A stretch of DNA of 64,000 bases from UBA6168 sp039819485 (lineage in GTDB: Bacteria; Bacteroidota; Bacteroidia; Chitinophagales; Saprospiraceae). Under the pieces are notes generated by a model. The model was given only the letters and a program-made list of their open reading frames with translations. It was not told the DNA's origin and did not search any database. The stretch covers positions 23,439-87,438 of the forward strand of contig JBCBRY010000023.1 in NCBI GenBank assembly GCA_039819485.1, in the 5' to 3' direction. Of this stretch, positions 8,449 to 16,242 are shown piece after piece (positions within the stretch are counted from its first letter, which is position 1; each line of letters starts with the position of its first letter). The position numbers and the translations under genes are program-made.

Positions 8449-9641
8449 AATGCAAAGGTTTTTGGTTGGTTGGCAAATTGATTGGACAGTATTTTAGTGA
8501 AACCTTTTACGTCTTCGCCTGTCCAGCCATCGTTCATTTCTCCGTATTGACCGGCCTGTTTTTGCATGCGGTCAAATGGGGAGGAGATGCCGTGTAGCTC
8601 AAAGCGGTAGGGGAGCAGTTTGACAAAAACTTTCCCGGTGATTTCGGTTTGCGTTTGATCAAGAAAGGCTTCGATATTGCGCATGACCGGGTCGAGCAGT
8701 TGCCCTTCGTGCAACATCATGCCGTACCAGTTGGCCAACTGTTCCTTCCAGTATTGCTGCCATTTTCCGAGGATGTGTTTTTCTAATAAATGATGTGCCT
8801 TCAAAATGATCATCGGGGCCGCCGCCTCAAAACCTACCCGTCCTTTAATGCCGATGATGGTATCGCCCACATGTACGTCGCGGCCAATGGCGAAGGGTGC
8901 CGCGAGGGCTTGTAATGCCTGAATGGCTTCAACGGGATGCTGGTAGGTCAATTCATCAATACCGGTGAGTTCTCCCTGCTCAAAATAAAGTGTAACTTGT
9001 TGAGGGTCTGTATTTTGTAGTTGACTTGGCCAAACATTTTCCGGAAGGTACTGATGTGAAGTAAGCGTTTCTGCTCCTCCTACACTTGTCCCCCAAATGC
9101 CCTGGTTGATTGAATATTTGGCTTTGCTGGCCAGCCAGTTGAAGCCGTGTTTTTGTAAAAAATCAACTTCTTGCTGGCGGCTTAATTGCTGGTCCCGGAT
9201 GGGGGTTATGATGGCTACTTCCGGACATAGTACCTGAAATGCAAGATCAAAACGAACCTGGTCATTGCCCGCACCAGTGCTCCCGTGGGCGATGGCTTGC
9301 GCACCCAGCCGGTTGGCAGCTTTGGCGATTTCCAGCGCCTGGAACATCCGCTCGGCCGAGACACTGAGCGGATAAGTATTGTTGCGGAGCACGTTGCCAA
9401 AAATCAGGTAGCGGATGCACTTTTCGTAGTAGCCATGCAGTGCATCCACGCATGTGAAAGAGGTGGCGCCGAGCTGGTAGGCATTTGCTTCCATTTGTGC
9501 TTTTTCATTTGCCGAAAAACTGCCGGTGTCGACGGAGACTGCATGCACGTCCCAGCCTTGCAGGCTTAAATATTTGATGCAATAAGAGGTGTCAAGTCCT
9601 CCGCTGTAGGCAAGGACGAGTGATTTATTGGATGATTTCAT
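8445..9641 (-). CDS. argG: Argininosuccinate synthase
   Basis: ATP-dependent condensation of citrulline and aspartate. The ATP-pyrophosphatase P-loop LAYSGGLDTS lies at the N-terminus, and IAHGSTGAGNDQVRFD, typical of ArgG, near residue 115. I use the ATG at 9641 (MKSSNKSLVLAYSGGLDTS), which overlaps the stop of the upstream acyltransferase as ATGA, giving 398 residues. The frame extends upstream to 9797 only because it runs inside the preceding gene. It is the second gene of the operon. Confidence 0.95.
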   Translation of the reverse strand: MKSSNKSLVLAYSGGLDTSYCIKYLSLQGWDVHAVSVDTGSFSANEKAQMEANAYQLGATSFTCVDALHGYYEKCIRYLIFGNVLRNNTYPLSVSAERMFQALEIAKAANRLGAQAIAHGSTGAGNDQVRFDLAFQVLCPEVAIITPIRDQQLSRQQEVDFLQKHGFNWLASKAKYSINQGIWGTSVGGAETLTSHQYLPENVWPSQLQNTDPQQVTLYFEQGELTGIDELTYQHPVEAIQALQALAAPFAIGRDVHVGDTIIGIKGRVGFEAAAPMIILKAHHLLEKHILGKWQQYWKEQLANWYGMMLHEGQLLDPVMRNIEAFLDQTQTEITGKVFVKLLPYRFELHGISSPFDRMQKQAGQYGEMNDGWTGEDVKGFTKILSNQFANQPKTFAL

Positions 9642-10228
9642 AGTGCCTGGTTTTGGATGGTTGGATCGTTTTTGAATTGGTTCTGCTGCATTTCGTGTTC
9701 TATTTTGGACAATGCCAACATGCCCGTGCAGAGGCACATGCGTCGTTGGTTGCGTTGCAGGATGTCGTAATTGGGGCAGCTTTGACAGCCGTTCCAAAAG
9801 GCGTCGTCCTGGGTGAGTTGGGCAAAAGTGACGGGCCGGTAGCCCAGCTCAGAATTGATTTTCATGACCGGAGCGCTGGTGGTGATGCCAAAGATTTTTG
9901 CCGACGGGTATTTGTTCCTCGCCAGTTGAAATGCCTGGGACTTTATTTTTCGGGCCAATCCTTTTTTTCTGAAACCCGGATGGACGACCAGGCCTGAATT
10001 CGCTACATAGCGCCCATGACCCCAGACTTCGATATAACAAAAACCGGCAAGTTGTTCTCCTTGTAAGGCGATGATGGCATTTCCGTTCTTCATTTTTTGG
10101 CGGATATAATCGGGTTGGCGGCGGGCAATTCCGGTACCTCGCGCCTGGGCAGAAACTTCGATCAGGTCACAAACCGCCTGCGCATAGAGGAAATGGTTTT
10201 CGCTGGCCAGGTGAATTTGGATATCCAT
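9638..10228 (-). CDS. GNAT acyltransferase, arginine-pathway N-acylglutamate synthase candidate
   Basis: GNAT-fold acyl-CoA transferase that heads the arginine operon, so it most likely makes N-acetyl- or N-succinylglutamate (context inference). The acyl-CoA loop is visible as VVHPGFRKKGLARKI around residues 85-100. The C-terminus carries a cysteine cluster (CQSCPNYD, then CLC) unusual for GNATs. I chose the ATG at 10228 (MDIQIHLASENH) because Bacteroidota homologues that precede argG start at this point, giving 196 residues. An upstream in-frame ATG at 10390 would add 54 residues of unrelated composition. It ends in an ATGA overlap with argG. Confidence 0.8.
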   Translation of the reverse strand: MDIQIHLASENHFLYAQAVCDLIEVSAQARGTGIARRQPDYIRQKMKNGNAIIALQGEQLAGFCYIEVWGHGRYVANSGLVVHPGFRKKGLARKIKSQAFQLARNKYPSAKIFGITTSAPVMKINSELGYRPVTFAQLTQDDAFWNGCQSCPNYDILQRNQRRMCLCTGMLALSKIEHEMQQNQFKNDPTIQNQAL

Positions 10229-10565
10229 ATCTGGAATTTGTTTTTTTGATCTGGGGCCCGTCGCAAGTGCCAGATGACTTGATTGGAAATTAGAAATTTT
10301 GAAACTGCTGAAACTTTGATTTTCTACACAAAAAAAATTTCTCAATTTCTTGAATTCTGATTTCATCAATCTTTGATCAAGGAACCCCAATTCAGTTAAA
10401 TGAAAAGAAAGATTTCAGGATGAAATATGCGGGAAGAAATACCCGCCAGGTGGCGATATGTGAAGGTGACGCCCCTAAGGGCGAGTACGGAATACGCGAC
10501 GGCGGCTGGTCGGGCGAGCTGCCAGACAAAAGGTGGAAAGATGATATGTAAAAGCCGTTGTCATT
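10229..10565 (-). promoter_or_regulatory. Long leader of the arginine operon
   Basis: If transcription starts just after the promoter at 10573-10604, the operon mRNA has about 340 untranslated bases. The distal part (about 10431-10545) is a GC-rich island in otherwise AT-rich sequence, with small hairpins such as CGCCC-CTAA-GGGCG and CGCC-AGGT-GGCG. I do not recognise a known riboswitch and no ArgR box was identified. It may be a structured regulatory leader or an inserted repeat. Confidence 0.45.
10420..10551 (+). CDS. Possible 43-codon ORF inside the arginine leader (opposite strand)
   Basis: An ATG frame on the + strand runs 43 codons through the GC-rich island and encodes a hydrophilic peptide (MKYAGRNTRQVAICEGDAP...). 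Composition and third-position GC look more protein-like than in neighbouring gaps, and the frame stays open further upstream. No homologue is known to me. It could be a relic of a larger gene, a mobile repeat unit or a small protein. It is antisense to the predicted arginine leader. Confidence 0.25.
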   Translation: MKYAGRNTRQVAICEGDAPKGEYGIRDGGWSGELPDKRWKDDM

Positions 10566-10572
10566 TATAAAT

Positions 10573-10604
10573 CAAAGTTATCCGCATTATTTTGGAAAGT
10601 CCAA
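10573..10604 (-). promoter_or_regulatory. Arginine operon promoter (TTG-N21-TAACTTTG)
   Basis: On the - strand TTG (10604-10602) is followed after 21 bases by TAACTTTG (10580-10573), matching the Bacteroidota -33/-7 consensus TTG-N19-21-TAnnTTTG. It is the only such match I found upstream of the acyltransferase gene and points into the operon. Confidence 0.65.
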
Positions 10605-10754
10605 TTGGGGCTGAAATGAGCATTGGATGTTTTATTTTCATACGGAATAATTGGTGGTATTTTTAATCATTTTGAATTTATGTATTATAAGATTGGCCAA
10701 TTTGTGGCTTTTGTTCTGAAATATCTTTTTGTATTTCTGAAGTTGCCTGAGCGG

Positions 10755-10789
10755 GAGAAAGAAAAGAAGAGCGCTGAAAAGCGCTCTTC
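10755..10789 (-). terminator. Terminator of the porin gene
   Basis: A perfect 10-base stem (GAAGAGCGCT/AGCGCTCTTC) with a four-base loop lies 40 bases after the porin stop. On the - strand it is followed by TTTTCTTTCT. Confidence 0.85.
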
Positions 10790-10829
10790 AGTAACTCTCC
10801 CTGGGATATTGAATGAAACTTAATTCTTC

Positions 10830-11939
10830 TTAAAATGAATAAACAGCAGCAAAGATCAGGGCCGGACTACTGGAAGTCGGGTTGCCGTCTTTGTCAGTAA
10901 AGGCATCTTCTTTGGCCATGTCGATCCTGAATTCGGGTATCAGCGTAATGGGGCCTAAATGGAAATTTCCAGAGAGGGTGATGGAAGTGATGCTATTGTC
11001 CATCACGCCAGCAATCAGTCCGTCATCATCACCGATATACTCTCCCCGCAGACCAAGCATGAAGGCATCGCTAAATGCGTAATTGGCATAAAGTGCCGCA
11101 CCAAACCAACTGGCGTCGCCTGATTCGTCTCCACTTACTGTTTTGGTCGTTGTGTTGAGGCCAAGGCCGAATTCGTCGGTAACCTGGTAAGTGGCCGTGA
11201 GGTCAACTTGGGTTCCCCTGATTTCGTCGTCCGGGTTGGAGTCATCTTCTTTCCCGGTGATGAAATTCAGGTAGGCCGCCAAGCCGCCAGCCTCGTAGGA
11301 TAGCTGCGCACCGAAATGTTTCCCGTCCACTTCATCAATTTTAGTATCGGTATCATTGAAGACACCGACCATCGCTCCGAAATTTTCCGAAAGGGCAAAA
11401 TCCGCTTTCAGGCCAGTGTGGAAAAACGGCCCGTTGGAAAACATGTAAGAAGTACTGTAATTAATGTTGGCCGGTGCGTCAATCACTTCGTAACCGACGT
11501 GGGTGCCAAAATTTCCCAACGTAAAACTTACCTTTTCGCTGGCAGCATAAGTGATATAAAGCTGTTTGATCAGTGCGAGGGTGGTGCCGTTGTACCCATT
11601 GGCTACTTCAGCACGTGGCCCAACTGCCAAGTCAGCTACAAAGCCGAATTTCCCTTCCTTTGAAAGTACCACATTCGCCATGCCCGGCGTGAAAGAATTG
11701 TGCGTTTCCGTAAAGGAAGTAGGAAATGGGCTCTCCTCGAAATGGTACTGGTAGTAAGCATCGACAAAGCCACTGACCTGCAATTCGCCTTCTTTTTCCT
11801 CTTCTTCAGCGGCGGCTGGTTCGGAGCCGGTAGGCAACTTTTCAGAGGATGGGCCAATAGCCGCTATTTCCTGGGCGTAAATATTTATGGACATCAATGT
11901 AAAAAGAGATAAAAACAGGGTTGATAATAAGGATTTCAT
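10830..11939 (-). CDS. Outer-membrane beta-barrel porin (bbp2/OmpL-like)
   Basis: Predicted 369-residue outer-membrane protein. The ATG at 11939 starts a clean signal peptide (MKSLLSTLFLSLFTLM) with a probable cleavage near IYAQ-E. An acidic Glu/Ala linker follows, then SGFVDAYYQYHF and many alternating strands (LGNFGTHVGYEV, ALYANYAFSDAF) ending in an aromatic residue (AAVYSF), as outer-membrane barrels do. It resembles the putative porin family bbp2. It follows the ammonium channel and P-II gene on the same strand, suggesting passage of a nitrogen source across the outer membrane (inference). The frame extends to 12008, but that would displace the signal peptide. Confidence 0.8.
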   Translation of the reverse strand: MKSLLSTLFLSLFTLMSINIYAQEIAAIGPSSEKLPTGSEPAAAEEEEKEGELQVSGFVDAYYQYHFEESPFPTSFTETHNSFTPGMANVVLSKEGKFGFVADLAVGPRAEVANGYNGTTLALIKQLYITYAASEKVSFTLGNFGTHVGYEVIDAPANINYSTSYMFSNGPFFHTGLKADFALSENFGAMVGVFNDTDTKIDEVDGKHFGAQLSYEAGGLAAYLNFITGKEDDSNPDDEIRGTQVDLTATYQVTDEFGLGLNTTTKTVSGDESGDASWFGAALYANYAFSDAFMLGLRGEYIGDDDGLIAGVMDNSITSITLSGNFHLGPITLIPEFRIDMAKEDAFTDKDGNPTSSSPALIFAAVYSF

Positions 11940-12107
11940 ATTCCAATACTTTAATGAACAGCTGGTGAAAACCAACAGCTGCAGCCACCCCAAAAGATTG
12001 TAAATCAATCAGGTATGGCCAGTTGAAAAACTTGTTGATTGGAAATCGGAAAATCCTTCTCGTGACAAAATCAGTTGTTCCTTATTTTTTACTTTTTAGG
12101 AATTCAC

Positions 12108-12190
12108 TAATTTTGGTTTACCAATAGGAGAATTCGGATTTTCCGTTTTCTTTTAAGAGGCGCTCGTCTGCCAACGAGCGTCTTTTTTTT
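12108..12190 (+). ncRNA. Candidate small RNA with strong terminator
   Basis: The hairpin at 12155-12186 (core CGCTCGT/ACGAGCG, extended by A-U and G-U pairs, loop CTGCCA) runs into eight T residues on the + strand, an excellent intrinsic terminator. No + strand gene lies upstream, since both flanking genes are on the - strand. TAATTTTG at 12108-12115 fits the -7 consensus but the -33 box is weak. A transcript of about 70 bases is possible. Alternatively the hairpin is only a termination or repeat element. Confidence 0.3.
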
Positions 12191-12210
12191 GAAGATATTT
12201 GGTGGTTATT

Positions 12211-12295
12211 GTGATATTGGGTTATTGTGATATTGAGCTATTTTGTTAATATCACAATATCACAATATCACAATATCACAATATCACAATATCAT
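12211..12295. repeat. AATATCAC tandem array with inverted copies
   Basis: Five perfect copies of AATATCAC (12248-12287) plus one variant copy end four bases before the amt stop codon. Two complementary GTGATATT copies lie at 12211-12218 and 12227-12234, so the amt 3' end can fold into a hairpin. It has the same design as the arrays at 3316 and 63905 but a different word. Confidence 0.9.
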
Positions 12296-12298
12296 TTT

Positions 12299-13555
12299 CT
12301 ATTGCGGAGCAAATGCAAAAGGCGCACCTTGTTCCACTTCCTGATAAGCTTTCATTTCGTGCTCCGAGACGTCCAGGCCTTTGACCTCTTCTTCTTCGGT
12401 TACCCGAATACCGACGGTAGCTTTTAGAGCATACATGGTGGCGAAGCTGAAGCTAAAAGTGAAAGCTCCAATTGCGGCCACTCCCGCCAACTGGTACAAA
12501 AACTGCTGGAAGCCGGCCATGCTGCCAAAGAGGCCAACGGCCAAAGTTCCCCAGATCCCACATACGAGATGCACGGAAGTTGCACCGACCGGGTCATCCA
12601 ATTTTCTTTTGTCAAAAAAGACAACCGAAAAGGGAATAATGGTCCCGGCAATGAATCCGATGATAATTGATTCTCCGGGAGTCATTAAGTCAGCACCAGC
12701 GGTAATGCCAACCAAGCCTCCAAGAATGCCATTGAGTACCATCGAGAGGTCATGCGATTTGAACATTAAGTAGGAGACCAGGAATGCTCCCATGGCCCCG
12801 GCCGCAGCCGCCAGGCAAGTGGTCACGAAAACGAGGGAAACCGCAGAGGCATCGGCAGAGAGTACCGAACCGCCGTTGAAACCAAACCATCCGAACCACA
12901 AAAGGAATACACCGATTGCGGCCAACGGGAGATTGTGGCCGGGTATAGGTTTGATGGTGCCATCGGCAGCATATTTCCCGATACGGGGCCCTAGCAAAAT
13001 GATGGCAGCCAAAGCAGCCCAGCCACCTACGGAGTGAACGATGGTGGAACCGGCAAAATCATAAAAGCCCAGTTCGTCCAGCCAGCCGGCGCCCCATTTC
13101 CACATACCGGTGATGGGGTAGAACAAAGCGACCAAAATAGTAGCAAAAATCAGGAATGGCCCGAGTTTGATCCGTTCGGCCACTGCCCCCGAAACAATGG
13201 TTGCACAGGTAGCAGCGAACATGGCCTGGAAGATAAAATCAGTATAGTACGTGTAACTGCCATCTGCATACTCGATGGCTCCGGCAGCACCTTCTGGCAG
13301 GGCTAACCCAAATCCGGCAAAGCCGATAAAGCCGCCCGCAGAGGCATCGCCGGGGTACATCAGGTTGAAACCGACACAGTAATAGGTCAGTAGTCCGATG
13401 GCAATGATCAGGCAATTTTTGAAGAGGATGTTGACGGTATTTTTCCTCTGTACAAAGCCTGCTTCCAAAGTTGCAAATCCAAGGTGCATGATAAAAACCA
13501 GCACCGCGGAAATCAAAATCCAGAGATTGTTCGTGGTAAAAAGTGATTCAGTCAT
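12299..13555 (-). CDS. amt: Ammonium channel
   Basis: Inner-membrane Amt/MEP/Rh channel for ammonium uptake, 418 residues with about 11 hydrophobic helices. The pore twin-histidines are visible in GSTIVHSVGGWAAL and GATSVHLVCGIWGTL, and LGFATLEAGFVQ is the usual first-helix signature. I start at the ATG at 13555 (MTESLFTTNNLW); the longer frame to 13588 only adds a basic stretch. The P-II gene lies 276 bases upstream on the same strand, the classic glnK-amt pairing, so P-II would gate the channel by nitrogen status. Confidence 0.95.
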   Translation of the reverse strand: MTESLFTTNNLWILISAVLVFIMHLGFATLEAGFVQRKNTVNILFKNCLIIAIGLLTYYCVGFNLMYPGDASAGGFIGFAGFGLALPEGAAGAIEYADGSYTYYTDFIFQAMFAATCATIVSGAVAERIKLGPFLIFATILVALFYPITGMWKWGAGWLDELGFYDFAGSTIVHSVGGWAALAAIILLGPRIGKYAADGTIKPIPGHNLPLAAIGVFLLWFGWFGFNGGSVLSADASAVSLVFVTTCLAAAAGAMGAFLVSYLMFKSHDLSMVLNGILGGLVGITAGADLMTPGESIIIGFIAGTIIPFSVVFFDKRKLDDPVGATSVHLVCGIWGTLAVGLFGSMAGFQQFLYQLAGVAAIGAFTFSFSFATMYALKATVGIRVTEEEEVKGLDVSEHEMKAYQEVEQGAPFAFAPQ

Positions 13556-13831
13556 AATAAAAAGTTTGAAACGGCAGACGGTTGGCAACTTGTCCCGGAT
13601 CTACTTCCGGGAGGACGGCAGACGGTCAGCCATTCGTTTGAGTCGTATAATTGGTGGCAACAAGAACCCAGGGGATGCGGTCGTTCACATCTTTTTCAGG
13701 AAGCGGTTTTCCACCTTGATGTTTCGGTTAAAATAATTTGGTAAAGCTGCGCCGGTCAGGGCAAGTTTTAATGGAGGCGCATCAAGTGTCGGCCAGCGGC
13801 CGGGTTAGGGAAGGATGGGATTGTTTCAATA
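13556..13831. repeat. glnK-amt gap with CGGCAGACGGT direct repeat
   Basis: The word CGGCAGACGGT occurs twice, near 13571 and 13615, separated by a small hairpin (CCGGATCTACTTCCGG). I see no coding frame. The amt promoter could be here, but no clear TTG-TAnnTTTG pair was found. Confidence 0.55.
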
Positions 13832-14170
13832 TCAGAGGGCAGCAGCTCCCAACTCGCCAGTACGGACCCGTGTAATCGAATCCATGCTGAGCACGGCGAT
13901 TTTTCCATCGCCGATTTCGCCGGTGCGCCCGGCTTTGGCAATAGCACCAATAATGTCATCGACTTTGTCGTCGGTCGTATAAATGTTGATTTGCAGGCGA
14001 GCGATATAATCAGCATCGTATGTACTGCCGCGGTACACCATGGTTTCGCCTTTTTGCAGCCCGATGCCCCGCACTTCGTTCATCGTGAAGAACGGCACAC
14101 CTATTTCGGCCAGTTCTTTACGGATATCTTCGAAACGAGACAGACGGACAATCGCTTCTACTTTTTTCAT
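13832..14170 (-). CDS. glnK: P-II nitrogen regulatory protein
   Basis: A 112-residue P-II protein that senses 2-oxoglutarate and ATP/ADP and controls partners such as Amt. The N-terminus (MKKVEAIVRLSRFEDIRKEL), the T-loop ending in YRGSTY, where the tyrosine aligns with the uridylylated Tyr51 of E. coli GlnB, and the C-terminal signature TGEIGDGKIAV...RVRTGE are all present. The T-loop tip after the tyrosine differs from proteobacterial GlnB/GlnK. Linkage to amt favours a GlnK role. Confidence 0.93.
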   Translation of the reverse strand: MKKVEAIVRLSRFEDIRKELAEIGVPFFTMNEVRGIGLQKGETMVYRGSTYDADYIARLQINIYTTDDKVDDIIGAIAKAGRTGEIGDGKIAVLSMDSITRVRTGELGAAAL

Positions 14171-14969
14171 AAGGGAATGGATTTTTGCGAAATATCCAAA
14201 GTGAAAAACGAGCTGTTGACACCTAGGCGTATTCCGGATAAAAAGATAGCTGGTTGAAAAGGGTGGATGAATTCAGAATCAAATTTTATCATGCCGACCC
14301 GCCAGAAAATTTTCCAAACCGGTGGCCAGAATTGTTTAGCGGACATTTGGAATTAGAAGATCTAATGACGAATAATGGTTATTTGAAATAATTGAAAAAT
14401 TTGATTTCATCGTTAACAATATGTCAATGAATCATTTGAATTCTTAACAAATTTATATCGTTTGGGATAAATTTGAGTAATAAGTGGTGATGAAAGTTAG
14501 TATTGCTTTTTTCCTAAAAAGCCCACCATGTTTAATTTTATTTTTTGGAAAAAAGGAAATAATATTTTGGTCGGCCGTCGATTTCGGAAAATATATGCTC
14601 GATTTTAAAAAGGGTATTCTGTGAAGTATTTATTAGAAAGCCCTAATTAGGTTTACCTTTCCACCTCCCCTCAAAAGACTGGATTTGCGGCCAACAAGGA
14701 GTTTTTAAACGACTTCTAAAATAGGTAGTGCATCTCCCAACATTTCTAAATATCAAAAGGCGATTCTTTTTTCACCCACACTGACTTAAAGACTAATAGG
14801 AATAAAGCTCGATTGTTGGGCAAAAATGGGATTCATTTTTAGATGATGTGAAATATTATTCCGCTGTATTTTTCAATCGTTCAAGCACTTATTTAAATCG
14901 TTGGATGGGGTTTCTCTTCATTTCATGGGGTAAAGCTGGTTCTTTGCATTTCAATAAAATCACCCGTTT
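14171..14969. other. Divergent gap, about 0.8 kb, no gene seen
   Basis: AT-rich sequence between glnK (-) and the EreA-like gene (+). No frame of plausible coding composition, tRNA-like fold or repeat array was found. It should contain both divergent promoters. Confidence 0.55.
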
Positions 14970-16226
14970 ATGAAAAAGCTAACCTTCATTTTATTCGTTT
15001 TTTCCTTTCATATCAATCTCCCTGGGCAGGACAGCCTGCTCGTAGAAAAGCTGAAATCCAATGTTCATTTCTTTCAATCCAAAAACAATATTCCCAGTGG
15101 TGACGGTTTTGATTTTTTAAAGGAGGAAGCTGCTAACAGCTCTTTTTTCCTGATCGGCGAGGATCATGGCCTTCGGGAAATTCCATTTTTTACAGGAGCA
15201 TTTTTCAACGCGGTCAGTCCGATGGGATATCAGTATTTTGCCACGGAGACCGGGCCGTTTACGGCTGAAATGATCCAGTCAATGGCTGCGGACGAAAACT
15301 GGGAGGAGGTGTTTGGTAAGCATTTCAAAAAATATCCATTGAGCATCCCTTTTTATTATTGGCAGGAAGAAACGGCGATGTTGCGATCTATAGTGAAAAA
15401 CGGCGGGGGCAGCCCGGAAATGATCTGGGGCCTTGACCAGGAGTTTGCGGCTTCTTTCAGAATGTATTTCAAGAAGCTGGAAAATGAAGCCCAGACAGAG
15501 GAAGCCCGCTCGATAGCGCAGGAATATTATGAGGTAGCAGAAAAAACTTTTCATGAATCGCTGGCGGCAAAAGACCCGTCCAAATCCTTGCTGGCGGTGA
15601 TTCGACCCGATGATTTTAAAAAAATGAAAGCCGCTTTTTCCGGACAGCCTGCTGCACTCGAACTGATCAGCGAACTGGAACAGAGCATTGAAATTTATCA
15701 ATTGTGGTTTACCGGCGGCGGTTATGAGTCGAACTGCCTGCGGGCGGAGATGATGAAACGCCATTTTAATAAATATTACCAGGCGGCCAAAAAACGGGGC
15801 GAACGTCCCAGGGTGCTGTTCAAGTTTGGTGCGAATCATATCTACCGGGGACCAAATGGGCTCAATGTATTCGACATTGGAAATTATATTTCCGAACTGG
15901 CCAGCCAGGAAGAAACGGCATCGTTCCACATGTACGTGATTGGCCGCAAAGGCACCCAGAATACCTGGAACCCGTTCAGCCAGCGGGAAGAAGATAAAAG
16001 GGCTGTTTATGACCCAGCGGATTATTTGGACAAGATCGATTTTGGCCCGGCGTTGCGGGCGTCCTCCGAAACAGATTGGGCGGTGATCGATTTGCGTCCC
16101 TTGCGCAAGCTGTTGTTCAACAAACGATTGAAAAACCTGCACAAAGGCATGGAAAAACTGATTTGGAGTTATGATGCCTTGCTCGTGATCCCCGAGGTGC
16201 ATGCGGCTACGTCGTTTGACTGGTAG
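14970..16226 (+). CDS. Secreted EreA/ChaN-like protein
   Basis: A 418-residue protein with a signal peptide (KKLTFILFVFSFHINLPGQ). Residues near 56 (FFLIGEDHG) and a later KFGANHIYRG match the conserved Glu-His and Lys/Gly/His motifs of the erythromycin-esterase/ChaN superfamily. ETGPFT and WGLDQEF between them also fit. Members include macrolide esterases and heme-binding proteins, but many Bacteroidota members have no known role, so resistance should not be assumed. It is followed after 16 bases by a LytTR regulator on the same strand, suggesting co-transcription. A long opposite-strand frame (15279-16202) is a shadow. Confidence 0.65.
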   Translation: MKKLTFILFVFSFHINLPGQDSLLVEKLKSNVHFFQSKNNIPSGDGFDFLKEEAANSSFFLIGEDHGLREIPFFTGAFFNAVSPMGYQYFATETGPFTAEMIQSMAADENWEEVFGKHFKKYPLSIPFYYWQEETAMLRSIVKNGGGSPEMIWGLDQEFAASFRMYFKKLENEAQTEEARSIAQEYYEVAEKTFHESLAAKDPSKSLLAVIRPDDFKKMKAAFSGQPAALELISELEQSIEIYQLWFTGGGYESNCLRAEMMKRHFNKYYQAAKKRGERPRVLFKFGANHIYRGPNGLNVFDIGNYISELASQEETASFHMYVIGRKGTQNTWNPFSQREEDKRAVYDPADYLDKIDFGPALRASSETDWAVIDLRPLRKLLFNKRLKNLHKGMEKLIWSYDALLVIPEVHAATSFDW

Positions 16227-16242
16227 GCATTACATTTGGCAC

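Larger units (their letters stand above)
11940..12298. other. Gap between amt and porin genes
   Basis: It holds the octanucleotide array next to the amt stop, a + strand terminator-like hairpin at 12155-12190 with a possible promoter before it, and AT-rich sequence that should contain the porin promoter. No other coding frame is convincing. Confidence 0.6.

Noticed and set aside
12248..12295. Regular short direct repeats resembling a CRISPR array
   Set aside because: The units are 8 bases and contiguous, with no spacers and no cas genes nearby.
15279..16202. 307-codon frame opposite the EreA-like gene
   Set aside because: It lies wholly antisense to a gene with signal peptide and family motifs; its own translation shows no domain. 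It is a shadow of codon bias.
14970..16226. Macrolide resistance gene (erythromycin esterase)
   Set aside because: Only superfamily motifs are shared; many members are not esterases and there is no resistance or mobile context.
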